Origin: Arthrobacter sp. SO3
Lineage (GTDB): Bacteria; Actinomycetota; Actinomycetes; Actinomycetales; Micrococcaceae
Reading direction: 5' to 3'
Length of the DNA: 37,701 bases
NCBI RefSeq assembly: GCF_020532825.1
Contig: NZ_MQTS01000028.1
Span: forward strand, 1 to 37,701
The notes under the pieces were generated by a model, which was not told the origin of the DNA, did no database searches, and saw only the letters and a program-made list of their open reading frames with translations. Made by a program: the position numbers and the translations under genes. Each line of letters starts with the position of its first letter. Position 1 is the stretch's first letter. This document shows positions 14,892 through 25,428 of this stretch, in pieces.

Positions 14892-16298
14892 ATGGCGAAT
14901 CCGAGCCCCGGAAATTCGATCACCCTGCGCGTGGAGGCACCGTCCAGCTTCACCGCCACCAGCGAACTGGCAGCCGCCGTCGGTGCCGCCGGCGCTGCGA
15001 TCACCGCCCTGGACGTCACCGAGTCCCACCACGAGACCCTCGTCGTCGACGTCACCTGCAACACCACCGACGACGAGCACGCGGGCCGCGTCAAGGACGC
15101 GCTCAACGCGCTCGACGGCGTCACCGTCCGGAACGTCTCGGACCGCACCTTCCTGATGCACCTCGGCGGCAAGCTCGAGGTGGTCCCGAAAGTCGCGCTG
15201 CGGAACCGCGACGATCTGTCCCGCGCCTACACCCCAGGCGTGGCGCGGGTGTGCATGGCCATCGCGGAAAACCCCGAAGCCGCCCGGAACCTGACCATCA
15301 AACGCAACACCATCGCCGTCGTCACCGACGGCTCGGCCGTCCTGGGCCTGGGCAACATCGGCCCGGCCGCCGCCCTGCCGGTCATGGAAGGCAAGGCGGC
15401 CCTGTTCAAGCAGTTCGCCAACGTCGACGCCTGGCCGGTCTGCCTGGACACCCAGGACACCGAGGAAATCATCATGATCGTCAAGGCGCTCGCCCCGGTC
15501 TACGGCGGCGTCAACCTTGAGGACATCGCCGCACCGCGCTGCTTCGAAATTGAAAACCGCCTCCGTGCGGAACTGGACATCCCGGTCTTCCATGACGACC
15601 AGCACGGGACCGCCATCGTCACGCTGGCTGCCCTGGCCAATGCCCTGCGGGTTGTGGACAAGAAGCTCGGCGAGGTCCGGATCGTGGTTTCCGGTGTCGG
15701 CGCTGCCGGTTCCGCCATCATCGCGCTGCTCAAGGCCCAGGGCGCACGCCACATCATCGCCGCCGGCCGTGCGGGAGCCATCCACTCCGGCGAACCGTAC
15801 GACGACGAGCACCGCACCTGGATCGCCGAGAACACCAACGAGGAGGGATTCTCCGGCTCCCTGCATGACGCGCTCAAGGGAGCCGACGTCTTCATCGGCG
15901 TCAGCGCCCCCAACGTGATCGGCGAAGAGCAGGTGGCATCCATGGCCGAGGACGCTATTGTGTTCGCCATGGCCAACCCCACGCCGGAGATCGACCCGGT
16001 CATCGCGTCACGGCATGCCGCTGTGGTGGCGACCGGCCGCAGCGATTTCCCCAACCAGATCAACAACGTCCTGGCCTTCCCCGGGTTCTTCCGCGGACTG
16101 CTGGACGCGGGGGCAGCCGACATCACCCCCGAAATGCTCGTGGCCGCCGCCGAGGCGATCGCGAACCGGGTTGCCGACGATGAGCTCAACGCCAGCTACA
16201 TCATCCCCAGCGTCTTCGACCCCCATGTTGCCGCCGACGTCGCCGCCGCCGTCGCCCATGCAGCTCACGCCGCCTCCGCCGCAGCCACGAAGGCCTGA
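14892..16298 (+). CDS. NAD(P)-dependent malic enzyme with N-terminal ACT-like domain
   Basis: The 468-residue enzyme oxidatively decarboxylates malate to pyruvate and CO2. About 80 N-terminal residues ([11 protein letters not shown]...[12 protein letters not shown]) look like an ACT-type regulatory domain; the malic N-terminal domain has [12 protein letters not shown] and [33 protein letters not shown] carries metal ligands; [10 protein letters not shown] is the Rossmann loop; and [15 protein letters not shown] is typical of bacterial malic enzymes. The ATG is supported by AGGAGG eight bases upstream; an earlier in-frame ATG (14844) is not. It heads an operon with malate synthase 28 bp downstream, so malate from glyoxylate can go straight to pyruvate. 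The promoter carries an operator-like palindrome. Confidence 0.93.
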   Translation: MANPSPGNSITLRVEAPSSFTATSELAAAVGAAGAAITALDVTESHHETLVVDVTCNTTDDEHAGRVKDALNALDGVTVRNVSDRTFLMHLGGKLEVVPKVALRNRDDLSRAYTPGVARVCMAIAENPEAARNLTIKRNTIAVVTDGSAVLGLGNIGPAAALPVMEGKAALFKQFANVDAWPVCLDTQDTEEIIMIVKALAPVYGGVNLEDIAAPRCFEIENRLRAELDIPVFHDDQHGTAIVTLAALANALRVVDKKLGEVRIVVSGVGAAGSAIIALLKAQGARHIIAAGRAGAIHSGEPYDDEHRTWIAENTNEEGFSGSLHDALKGADVFIGVSAPNVIGEEQVASMAEDAIVFAMANPTPEIDPVIASRHAAVVATGRSDFPNQINNVLAFPGFFRGLLDAGAADITPEMLVAAAEAIANRVADDELNASYIIPSVFDPHVAADVAAAVAHAAHAASAAATKA

Positions 16299-16326
16299 TT
16301 CACAGCCCAAGGAAAGGACCCGGACA

Positions 16327-17925
16327 ATGGCCCTCATAGTCACAGACCAGCACCCGATCGCCCGCGCCGAAGAAATTCTGAGCCCGGAAGCACTAGCGTT
16401 CATAGCTGAGCTGCACCAGCACTTCGCCGCCACCCGCACCGACCTGCTCAAGGCCCGCCTGGTGAAGCGCGAGCACGTGGCCCGGACCGGCAAGCTTGAT
16501 TTCCTGCCGGAGACCCGCGACATCCGGGAGGGCGACTGGAGAGTTGCCGCCGCCCCGGCAGCCCTCCAGGACCGGCGGGTGGAAATGACCGGCCCCGCGT
16601 CGCCTGCCAAGATGGCGATCAATGCCTTGAACTCCGGGGCGAAAGTCTGGCTGGCCGACCTCGAGGACGCCAGCACCCCCACCTGGTCCAACGTGATCGA
16701 CGCACTCCTTAACCTCCGCGACGCAGCAAATGGCACCCTGGCGTACACCTCCCCGGAAGGGAAGGAATACACGCTCCGGACCGATGCCCCGCTGGCCGTC
16801 GTCGTGGCGCGCCCGCGCGGCTGGCACATGGACGAGCGCCACCTGCTCATCAACGGGCAACCGGCGGTGGGCGCGCTGGTGGACTTCGGGCTGCACTTCT
16901 TCCACACCGCCAGGCAGCTGCTGGAGAACGGCCAGGGCCCGTACTACTACCTGCCCAAAATGGAGAGCCACCTCGAGGCACGCCTCTGGAACCAGATCTT
17001 CGTCTTCGCGCAGGACTACCTCGGCATCCCGCAAGGCACCATCCGCGCCACCGTCCTCATCGAGACCATCCCGGCCGCGTTCGAGATGGACGAGATCCTC
17101 TACGAACTCCGCGACCACGCCTCCGGCCTGAACGCCGGCCGCTGGGACTACCTGTTCAGCATCATCAAGTACTTCCGCGACGCCGGCCCGCGCTTTGTGC
17201 TGCCGGACCGCGCCACCGTAGCCATGACCGCACCGTTCATGCGCGCCTACACCGAACTGCTGGTCAAGACCTGCCACCACCGCGGCGCCTTCGCGATGGG
17301 CGGCATGGCGGCTGTCATCCCCAACCGCCGCGAACCCGAGGTCACCGCCCAGGCCTTCGAGAAGGTGCGCGCGGACAAGACCCGCGAGGCGAACGACGGC
17401 TTTGACGGATCCTGGGTAGCCCACCCGGACCTGGTCCCGGTCTGCCGGGAGGTCTTCGACGCCGTCCTGGGCGGGCGGCCGAACCAGCTGGACAAGCAGC
17501 GCCCGGAAGTCTCGGTCACCGCGGACCAGCTCCTGGACATCGCCTCCGCCGGCGGCACCGTCACCGAGGCAGGCCTGCGCCTGAACCTCTATGTCGCCGT
17601 CGCCTACACCGCGGTCTGGATCTCGGGAAACGGCGCCGTCGCCATCCACAACCTGATGGAGGACGCCGCGACAGCGGAGATCTCCCGCTCGCAGGTCTGG
17701 CAACAGATCCGCAACCAGGCGGTCCTCGCCGACACCGGCCGGACCGTAACCCGGGAGCTGGTGTCCGGAATCCTCGCCGAGGAAACCGAGAAGCTCCGCG
17801 GCGAGGTGGGCGAGGACGCGTTCGCAATGCACTACCTGCCCGCCAGCAAGCTCATCGGCGACCTTTGCCTCTCCGAGGAATACACGGACTTCCTCACCAC
17901 GCCGGCCTACGAACTGGTGGGCTGA
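16327..17925 (+). CDS. aceB: Malate synthase A
   Basis: This 532-residue enzyme condenses glyoxylate with acetyl-CoA to malate and CoA. The malate synthase signature R-D-H-x2-G-L-N-x-G-x-W-D-Y-L-F is intact in [19 protein letters not shown], and the N-terminal [48 protein letters not shown] and C-terminal [20 protein letters not shown] segments are all family-typical; the length matches the A isoform. AAGGAAAGG lies upstream of the ATG. No isocitrate lyase is nearby, so the glyoxylate here most likely comes from purine breakdown rather than the glyoxylate shunt. It is separated from the next gene by 3 bp. Confidence 0.95.
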   Translation: MALIVTDQHPIARAEEILSPEALAFIAELHQHFAATRTDLLKARLVKREHVARTGKLDFLPETRDIREGDWRVAAAPAALQDRRVEMTGPASPAKMAINALNSGAKVWLADLEDASTPTWSNVIDALLNLRDAANGTLAYTSPEGKEYTLRTDAPLAVVVARPRGWHMDERHLLINGQPAVGALVDFGLHFFHTARQLLENGQGPYYYLPKMESHLEARLWNQIFVFAQDYLGIPQGTIRATVLIETIPAAFEMDEILYELRDHASGLNAGRWDYLFSIIKYFRDAGPRFVLPDRATVAMTAPFMRAYTELLVKTCHHRGAFAMGGMAAVIPNRREPEVTAQAFEKVRADKTREANDGFDGSWVAHPDLVPVCREVFDAVLGGRPNQLDKQRPEVSVTADQLLDIASAGGTVTEAGLRLNLYVAVAYTAVWISGNGAVAIHNLMEDAATAEISRSQVWQQIRNQAVLADTGRTVTRELVSGILAEETEKLRGEVGEDAFAMHYLPASKLIGDLCLSEEYTDFLTTPAYELVG

Positions 17926-17928
17926 CAG

Positions 17929-19209
17929 ATGGCCATCAACGCTTCATTGAGTGCCAAGGACCTTTCAGAGATCGACGCCCAGCTGGCGGCAACTGATGAG
18001 CTGCTGGAACGGAACTACCCCGGCGACGACGGCACCCGCCAGCCGGTGCACACCGTCTATGTCCCGGCCGACCGCTTCACGCCGGGCTTCGCCGCCGACT
18101 GGTGCGCCCAGGCGCTGGCCGCCGCCGACGCCCACGGCGGACTGGAGCGGCTCGGCGCCCTGCTCGGCCAGGACCCCGAGCTTGCCCACGCCGTCGCAAC
18201 CCGCGTCGCCGCGAAGCTGGGCAGCGAACCGATCGAGGATCTCCGGCTGGACTTCGAGGACGGCTACGGGGACCGGGGCGACGCTGCCGAAGACGCGGCG
18301 GCCGCCACCGCTGCGGACGCCGTCGCCGCCGCCGTCGCGGACGGCAGCGCCCCGCCGTTCATCGGGATCCGGTTCAAGTGCTTCGAGGCGCCCACCCGTG
18401 CCCGCGGCCTGCGCACCCTGGACCTGTTCGTCTCCGGCCTGGCCGCCACCGGCGAGCTGCCGGCAGGGCTCGTACTCACCCTGCCCAAGGTCACCACCGT
18501 GGCGCAGGTCCGGGCAATGGACTACGCCGTGTCCCGGCTGGAGGAAATCCACTCGCTGCCCGCCGGCCGCCTGCGCTTCGAGGTCCAGGTCGAGACGCCG
18601 CAACTGATCCTGGGCCCGGACGGCACCTCCCCGGTGGCGCAGCTGCCGCACGCCGTCCCCGGACGGATCAGCGCCCTGCACTACGGCACCTACGACTACT
18701 CGGCATCCCTGCAGATCTCCGCGGAATACCAGTCAATGGAACACCCGGTGGCGGATTACGCCAAAGAAGTGATGCAGCTTGCCGTCGCCGGTACCGGCAT
18801 CCGGCTCTCCGACGGATCCACCAACGTCATCCCCGTCGGCGACGGGGTGCTGGACGCCTGGCGGCTCCACGGCCGGCTGGTCCGCCGCTCACTGGAACGC
18901 GGGTACTACCAGGGCTGGGACCTCCACCCCGCCCAGCTGCCCAGCCGCTTCGCCGCCACCTACGCGTTCTACCGGCAGGGCCTTCCCGCCGCCGCCGCGC
19001 GGCTCCGCAACTACGTGGAGCGCATCGAGGGCAGCGTCATGGACGAACCCGCCACCGCCAGGGCCCTCGCAGGCTTCGTGCTGCGCGGCATCCAGTGCGG
19101 GGCCGCCGGCGCGGAGGAAGTCCGCCAACTCACCGGGCTCGGGCTACCCCAACTGACCACACTGGCCCACCCCCGGCTGGCCCAGCCCGCAGACTCGCAT
19201 AACCGCTGA
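17929..19209 (+). CDS. DUF6986-like protein, HpcH/HpaI-CitE-type TIM-barrel lyase fold (function unknown)
   Basis: A 426-residue protein resembling the citrate lyase beta/HpcH-HpaI group. Candidate magnesium and active-site segments are LDFEDGYGDR (107-116), RFKCFEA (148-154), LPKV (185-188), FEVQVETPQLI (217-227, Glu in the place of the CitE metal ligand) and HYGTYDYSAS (251-260). From memory this is the family labelled DUF6986; the label is less certain than the fold. Such enzymes make or break C-C bonds with glyoxylate, pyruvate or acetyl-CoA. It starts 3 bp after malate synthase and precedes allE, so a role in glyoxylate or ureidoglycolate handling is inferred; no function is claimed. An Ala-rich insert is seen at about 119-138. 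Confidence 0.65.
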   Translation: MAINASLSAKDLSEIDAQLAATDELLERNYPGDDGTRQPVHTVYVPADRFTPGFAADWCAQALAAADAHGGLERLGALLGQDPELAHAVATRVAAKLGSEPIEDLRLDFEDGYGDRGDAAEDAAAATAADAVAAAVADGSAPPFIGIRFKCFEAPTRARGLRTLDLFVSGLAATGELPAGLVLTLPKVTTVAQVRAMDYAVSRLEEIHSLPAGRLRFEVQVETPQLILGPDGTSPVAQLPHAVPGRISALHYGTYDYSASLQISAEYQSMEHPVADYAKEVMQLAVAGTGIRLSDGSTNVIPVGDGVLDAWRLHGRLVRRSLERGYYQGWDLHPAQLPSRFAATYAFYRQGLPAAAARLRNYVERIEGSVMDEPATARALAGFVLRGIQCGAAGAEEVRQLTGLGLPQLTTLAHPRLAQPADSHNR

Positions 19210-19220
19210 CTCGCATAACC
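19192..19220 (+). repeat. 13-bp direct repeat across a stop codon
   Basis: GACTCGCATAACC occurs at 19192-19204 and 19208-19220. The TGA of the DUF6986-like gene (19207-19209) lies at the junction. Confidence 0.85.
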
Positions 19221-19256
19221 ACTCGTTCACTGACCTTTACACAAGGAGCGCACCCC

Positions 19257-20075
19257 ATGAGTACCTACTTTTCCCCCGAAGGCGGCCTGCCGCCGCAGAC
19301 CCAGCTCCTCACCGACCGCGCCGTGGTCAAAGAGGCCTATACAGTCATCCCCAAAGGCGTGCTGCGCGACATCGTCACGTCCAACCTCCCCGGCTGGACC
19401 AAAACCCGTGCCTGGATCATCGCCCGGCCCATCGCCGGCTTCGCCACGACCTTCTCGCAGCTGATCGTTGAAGTGGCCCCGGGCGGCGGCAGCGACAAGC
19501 CCGAGGCGGAGACCGGCGTCGAAGGCGTCATCTTCCTCACCAAAGGCGCACTCACGCTGACGCTCGACGGCGAGATCCACCACCTGGAGTCCGGCGGCTA
19601 CGCCTACCTCGCCGCAGGCTCGGACTGGAAGGTCTCCAACGATGCCGCCGCCGGGGAGGCTGCCAGTTTCCAGTGGATCCGCAAGGCCTATGAGCCGCTG
19701 GACGGCTTCACGGCGAAGTCCTTCGTGACCCGCGACCAGGACGTCGAGCCCCGGCCCATGCCGGGCACCAACGGCGCCTGGGCCACCACCCGCTTCGTCG
19801 ACCCGGACGACATGGCCCACGACATGCACGTCAACATCGTCACGTTCCAGCCAGGCGGGTCCATCCCGTTCGCCGAAACCCACGTGATGGAACACGGTCT
19901 CTTTGTCCTCGAGGGCAAGGCCGTCTACCGGCTCAACGACGACTGGGTGGAAGTCGAGGCCGGCGACTTCATGTGGCTCCGCGCCTTCTGCCCGCAGGCC
20001 TGCTACGCCGGCGGCCCGGGCCCGTTCCGCTACCTGCTCTACAAGGACGTCAACCGGCAGATCAGACTCACCTGA
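19257..20075 (+). CDS. allE: (S)-ureidoglycine aminohydrolase
   Basis: The 272-residue bicupin converts (S)-ureidoglycine, the product of allantoate deamidation, to (S)-ureidoglycolate and ammonia. The second cupin holds the manganese site of the family: ETHVMEHG with Glu207, His209 and His213, and Gln247 in CPQACYAGG. VEGVIFLTKGALTL in the first cupin and the closing GPFRYLLYKDVNR are also typical of AllE/YlbA. ACAAGGAG precedes the ATG. It lies 47 bp after the DUF6986-like gene, probably in the same operon. Its presence implies that allantoate is degraded by the amidohydrolase (AllC) route rather than only by allantoicase, although allC itself is not in the window. Confidence 0.92.
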   Translation: MSTYFSPEGGLPPQTQLLTDRAVVKEAYTVIPKGVLRDIVTSNLPGWTKTRAWIIARPIAGFATTFSQLIVEVAPGGGSDKPEAETGVEGVIFLTKGALTLTLDGEIHHLESGGYAYLAAGSDWKVSNDAAAGEAASFQWIRKAYEPLDGFTAKSFVTRDQDVEPRPMPGTNGAWATTRFVDPDDMAHDMHVNIVTFQPGGSIPFAETHVMEHGLFVLEGKAVYRLNDDWVEVEAGDFMWLRAFCPQACYAGGPGPFRYLLYKDVNRQIRLT

Positions 20076-20152
20076 GCACTATCGAGGCAGGCGCGCGCCG
20101 CCCGGCGGGCGGCTACGCGGCCGGACTCCCCCGAGGGCTTGGCGGCGCTTGC

Positions 20153-20164
20153 TAGCCTGAGGCT
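20153..20164 (+). promoter_or_regulatory. Leaderless-type -10 element for the small membrane peptide gene
   Basis: TAGCCT (20153-20158) is followed by six bases and the GTG at 20165, with no usable Shine-Dalgarno at proper spacing. Confidence 0.35.
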
Positions 20165-20326
20165 GTGAAGTACGAATCCCTGTGGATCGGAATGCTTATT
20201 GGCGCCGCGCTCGGCCTTGCCATCGGGGTTGCCACCGCCGACAAGCCGTTTACGGGCCTGCTGATCGGCATCGGCGTCGGGGCTCTTGTGGGCCTGGCAG
20301 CCCGGAAGGATCCCTCCAAGGGGTAG
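20165..20326 (+). CDS. Small glycine-rich membrane protein, 53 residues
   Basis: A GTG-started frame reads VKYESLWIGMLIGAALGLAI, then GVATADKPFTGLLIGIGVGA and a short LVGLAARKDPSKG tail. It has two Gly-rich hydrophobic stretches (about 7-24 and 30-47) separated by a charged turn, and a basic cytoplasmic-looking end, so it is predicted to be a two-pass membrane hairpin. No family is recognised with certainty; similar glycine-zipper peptides are common in actinobacteria. The start rests on the -10 element just upstream. It lies between allE and the hyi promoter, on the same strand, but I see no evidence that it takes part in the pathway. Confidence 0.5.
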   Translation: MKYESLWIGMLIGAALGLAIGVATADKPFTGLLIGIGVGALVGLAARKDPSKG

Positions 20327-20373
20327 AGAAATCCCCCAGCCGAGTCACCCGGGTCCTGACGCCGCCGGGCCCC

Positions 20374-20412
20374 GTTGCTGTGCCCGGTTGCTGTGCCCGG
20401 TTGCTGTGCCCG
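20374..20412 (+). repeat. Perfect 13-bp tandem repeat, three units
   Basis: GTTGCTGTGCCCG is repeated three times without change. It is in the noncoding gap between the small membrane gene and the hyi promoter, flanked by GGGCCCCG on both sides. Confidence 0.9.
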
Positions 20413-20465
20413 ATAACAGTCGGGCCCCGCGCGCCCTGCCGCCGCCTCCGGCCTTAATGCACCCC

Positions 20466-20495
20466 TTGACTCTTGCGCCCAATCTTCCCTACACT
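20466..20495 (+). promoter_or_regulatory. Promoter of the hyi-glxR-gcl operon
   Basis: TTGACT (20466-20471), an 18-base spacer and TACACT (20490-20495). The start is predicted near 20502, about 87 bases before the hyi ATG. Confidence 0.6.
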
Positions 20496-20516
20496 TTTCA
20501 TAAAGCAGAATCTTTA

Positions 20517-20531
20517 TTCCACAAAGTGGAA
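20517..20531. promoter_or_regulatory. Palindromic operator at the hyi promoter
   Basis: TTCCACAAAGTGGAA is a perfect 15-bp palindrome with a three-base centre, about 15 bases after the predicted transcription start. Related sequences lie at 14804 and 11221. A repressor here would act as a roadblock; the IclR protein is the likely binder. Confidence 0.6.
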
Positions 20532-20588
20532 ACTGAATGGCGGAGACGCCCGTACTCCAGCTCCCACCCACACCGGAAAGAACCCACC

Positions 20589-21389
20589 ATGACGTACACC
20601 GTGAACTGCTCCATCCTGCTGACCGAGCTGCCCCTCCTCGAGCGGCCCGCCGCGGCGAAAGCCGCCGGCTTCGACGCCGTCGAGTTCTGGTGGCCCTTCA
20701 CGGCGTCAGTGCCCGCCGACGCCGAACTCACCCGCTTCGAGCAGGCCATCACCGACGCCGGGGTCCAGCTCACCGGCCTCAACTTCAACGCCGGCGACAT
20801 GCCCGGCGGCGACCGCGGCCTGGTGTCCTGGATGGGCCGCAGCTCGGAGTTCAAGGACAACATCGACGTGGTGGCCGGCATCGGCGGACGGCTCGGCTGC
20901 AGGTCCTTCAACGCCCTCTACGGCAACCGGCAGGACGGACAGACCCCGGAGGCGCAGGACGAACTGGCAGTCCAGAACCTCGCCGCCGCGGCCGAGGGGG
21001 TCGCCCGGATCGGCGGCACCGTGCTGCTCGAACCGGTCAGCGGCGCCCCGCGCTACCCGCTCCTCACGGCCGAGGACGCCGTTCGGGTCATCTCCCGGGT
21101 AAAGGAGCAGACCGGTGCGGCGAACATCAAGCTCCTGGCCGACTTCTACCACCTGTCGGTCAACGGCGACGACGTTGCCGCCGTCATCGAAAAGCACGCC
21201 AAAGACTTCGGCCACATCCAGATCGCCGACAACCCCGGCCGCGGGGCTCCCGGAACCGGTGAGCTTCCCCTCGGCGAGTGGATCGCCCGCAGCCGCCAAC
21301 TCGGCTATGAGGGCCACATCGGCCTCGAATACAAGGCACCGGCGGAAACCGCCTTCGCCTGGGCCATCCGCCAGCGCATCGCGCAGTAG
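20589..21389 (+). CDS. hyi: Hydroxypyruvate isomerase
   Basis: This 266-residue TIM-barrel protein of the AP-endonuclease-2 superfamily interconverts hydroxypyruvate and tartronate semialdehyde. Recognisable parts are the NCSILLTELPLLERPAAAKAAGFDAVEFWWPF opening (abbreviated), LNFNAGDMPGGDRGL, Glu148 in VLLEPVSG as the likely catalytic acid, LLADFYHLSVNGDD, IQIADNPGRGAPGTGE and the final GLEYKAP with a second metal-binding Glu. GGAAAG stands eight bases before the ATG; the frame is open far upstream, but those starts overlap the promoter and operator. It is first in the glycerate-pathway operon, followed by glxR after 51 bp. Confidence 0.92.
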   Translation: MTYTVNCSILLTELPLLERPAAAKAAGFDAVEFWWPFTASVPADAELTRFEQAITDAGVQLTGLNFNAGDMPGGDRGLVSWMGRSSEFKDNIDVVAGIGGRLGCRSFNALYGNRQDGQTPEAQDELAVQNLAAAAEGVARIGGTVLLEPVSGAPRYPLLTAEDAVRVISRVKEQTGAANIKLLADFYHLSVNGDDVAAVIEKHAKDFGHIQIADNPGRGAPGTGELPLGEWIARSRQLGYEGHIGLEYKAPAETAFAWAIRQRIAQ

Positions 21390-21440
21390 TCCCCACCCGC
21401 AGCACACCCGCGCTAAAAAGACTTCAGTAAAGGAACCATC

Positions 21441-22319
21441 ATGAGCAATGTTGCAGTCATCGGACTCGGAATCATGGGCCTGCCCATGGCCATCAACCTG
21501 GTCAACGCCGGCCACACCGTCACCGGCTTCAACCGCAGCCAGGACAAGATCGACAAGTTGGTCTCCGAGGGCGGCCGGGGTGCGGCCAGCATCGCCGAAG
21601 CCGCCAAGGACGCCGACGTCGTCCTCACCATGGTGCCGGACTCCCCCGACGTCGAGGGCGTCGTCAGCGGCCCCGACGGGGTTTTCGCCCACGCCAAACG
21701 GGGCGCCCTGTGGATTGATGCCAGCAGCATCCGCCCGGACGTCGCCAAGCGGCTTGCCGACGACGCCAAGGCAGCCGGCCTCCGGGCCCTGGATGCCCCG
21801 GTCTCCGGCGGCGAACAGGGCGCCATCGACGCCGCCTTGTCCATCATGGTGGGCGGCGAAGCGGCAGATTTCGAGGCCGCCCAGGATGTCCTCACCGCGG
21901 TGGGCAAAACCATCGTCCACGTCGGCCCGTCCGGCTCCGGCCAGACCGTCAAGGCAGCCAACCAGCTGATCGTCGCCGTCAACATCGAGGTCCTGGCCGA
22001 GGCCATCGCCTTCCTCGAGGCCTACGGAGTCGACACTAACGCGGCCCTGAAGGTCCTCGGCGGCGGCCTGGCCGGCTCCAAGGTCCTGGACCAGAAGGGC
22101 CAGAAGATGCTCGACCGCAACTTCGACCCCGGCTTCCGCCTGGCCCTGCACCACAAGGACCTGGGCATCGTCACCTCGGCTGCCCGCGAAGCCAACGTCG
22201 CCGTCCCCCTGGGCGCTGTCGTCGCGCAGCTCGTCGCGGCCAGCGTCAACCAGGGCGACGGCGGGCTGGACCACTCCGGACTCTTCAAGCAGGTCCTGCA
22301 GCTCTCCGGTCGAAAGTAA
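21441..22319 (+). CDS. glxR: Tartronate semialdehyde reductase (2-hydroxy-3-oxopropionate reductase)
   Basis: The 292-residue enzyme is a member of the beta-hydroxyacid dehydrogenase family, reducing tartronate semialdehyde from Gcl to D-glycerate with NADH or NADPH. It has the N-terminal dinucleotide loop [13 protein letters not shown] (8-20), the substrate motif [11 protein letters not shown] (118-128), and Lys171 and Asn174 in [12 protein letters not shown], the catalytic pair of the family. GxGxxG followed by Asn31-Arg32 suggests NADPH could be used, but this is only a hint. AAAGGAA precedes the ATG. Its position between hyi and gcl distinguishes it from hydroxyisobutyrate dehydrogenases of similar sequence. 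Confidence 0.93.
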   Translation: MSNVAVIGLGIMGLPMAINLVNAGHTVTGFNRSQDKIDKLVSEGGRGAASIAEAAKDADVVLTMVPDSPDVEGVVSGPDGVFAHAKRGALWIDASSIRPDVAKRLADDAKAAGLRALDAPVSGGEQGAIDAALSIMVGGEAADFEAAQDVLTAVGKTIVHVGPSGSGQTVKAANQLIVAVNIEVLAEAIAFLEAYGVDTNAALKVLGGGLAGSKVLDQKGQKMLDRNFDPGFRLALHHKDLGIVTSAAREANVAVPLGAVVAQLVAASVNQGDGGLDHSGLFKQVLQLSGRK

Positions 22320-22437
22320 CCGAGGCCGCCAACAAGCAGCGCACCCCAAGCCCGGCCCTCCGTCCGGGGGCACTTCACCACTGATACGCCGGGCCTTCCT
22401 TCAGCACACCCAAAATCAGACTTCCAAGGAGTACACC

Positions 22438-24228
<1,791 letters not shown>

Positions 24229-24231
24229 ACC

Positions 24232-25428
24232 ATGCGGATCGTCATTGCGCCGGACAAGTTCAAGGGATCCCTCTCCGCCCCGGACGTCTGCAGGCACCTG
24301 GAAAAGGGCCTGCAGGCGGGCTCCGGAGGCAACCTTGACGTCATCCGGATTCCCGTGGCCGACGGCGGCGAGGGCACCCTCGACGCCGCCGTCGGCTCCG
24401 GTTTCACCCGCCGCACCGTCACGGTGGCCGGCCCCACCGGCGAACCCGTGGACGCGGACTTCGCCGTCCGGAACCACGAGGCCGTCATCGAAATGGCCAC
24501 CGCCTCAGGGCTCGCGCTCTTGCCGCAGGTCATGGCCGGCGGCCGGCCGGATCCGGAAACAGCCGCCACGGCCACCAGCCGGGGCACCGGACAGCTGATC
24601 CGCGCCGCCCTGGATGAGGGCTGCCGCCGCATTGTGCTGGGCGTTGGGGGAAGCGCAAATACCGACGGCGGCGCCGGACTCCTGCAGGGGCTCGGCGCCA
24701 GGTTCCTGGACCGCCAGGGCAACGAACTCCCGTCCGGCGGTGCCGCGCTGGCCAATCTCCACAGCATCGACTTCACCGACTTTGAACCCCGTCTGGTGGA
24801 TACACGCTTTGTGCTGGCGTCCGACGTCGACAACCCCCTGCTGGGCGCCCAGGGCGCCGCGGCGGTTTTCGGCCCGCAGAAGGGCGCCACACAACAGGAT
24901 GTCGACATGCTCGACGCCGCCCTGGCCAGGTTTGTCGAAGTCCTGGCCAGGGAGATCGGATTCCGTGCTGTTAAGGCAGCCGAAGCGCCCGGCGCCGGGG
25001 CGGCAGGCGGTGTAGGCTTCGCGGCCATCGCCGTTCTGGCCGCCACCCGGCGCCCGGGCATCGACGTGGTCCTCGGCTTCACCGGCCTGGCCGAACGCCT
25101 GGCCGGCGCCGACCTGGTGATCACCGGCGAGGGAAGCCTGGACGAACAGAGCCTGCTGGGCAAGACCCCCATCGGGGTGGCCCGGGCCGCGGCCGCGCAG
25201 GGCGTGCCCGTGATCGCCGTCTGCGGCCGGACCACGCTGGCCCCCGGCCAGGCGGCCGCCGCCGGCTTCGAGGACGTTTATGCTTTGACCGCGCTGGAAA
25301 GCAATGTAGACAGGTGCATAGCAGAAGCGGGAGTGCTTCTGGAGCAGCTGGGCACCCGGATCAGCGGCTGGCTGGCGGCCGAAAAGCCCACAGGCACCGC
25401 CCATACCAAGGAGGACCTCCGTGTCTGA
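24232..25428 (+). CDS. Glycerate 2-kinase (GlxK/GarK family)
   Basis: This 398-residue protein phosphorylates D-glycerate, giving 2-phosphoglycerate in this family, and so feeds purine carbon into lower glycolysis. Typical elements are [17 protein letters not shown] at the N-terminus (Lys-rich phosphate site), [35 protein letters not shown] (abbreviated), [23 protein letters not shown] (abbreviated) and [17 protein letters not shown] near the end. It starts 3 bp after gcl and its 3' end overlaps the allantoinase GTG by 8 bp, so it is in the middle of a tightly packed operon. The family is certain; the phosphorylated position is by family. Confidence 0.93.
   Translation: MRIVIAPDKFKGSLSAPDVCRHLEKGLQAGSGGNLDVIRIPVADGGEGTLDAAVGSGFTRRTVTVAGPTGEPVDADFAVRNHEAVIEMATASGLALLPQVMAGGRPDPETAATATSRGTGQLIRAALDEGCRRIVLGVGGSANTDGGAGLLQGLGARFLDRQGNELPSGGAALANLHSIDFTDFEPRLVDTRFVLASDVDNPLLGAQGAAAVFGPQKGATQQDVDMLDAALARFVEVLAREIGFRAVKAAEAPGAGAAGGVGFAAIAVLAATRRPGIDVVLGFTGLAERLAGADLVITGEGSLDEQSLLGKTPIGVARAAAAQGVPVIAVCGRTTLAPGQAAAAGFEDVYALTALESNVDRCIAEAGVLLEQLGTRISGWLAAEKPTGTAHTKEDLRV

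Noticed and set aside
20374..20412. Possible CRISPR-like repeat
   Set aside because: The units are directly adjacent with no spacers and only 13 bp long; this is a simple tandem repeat.
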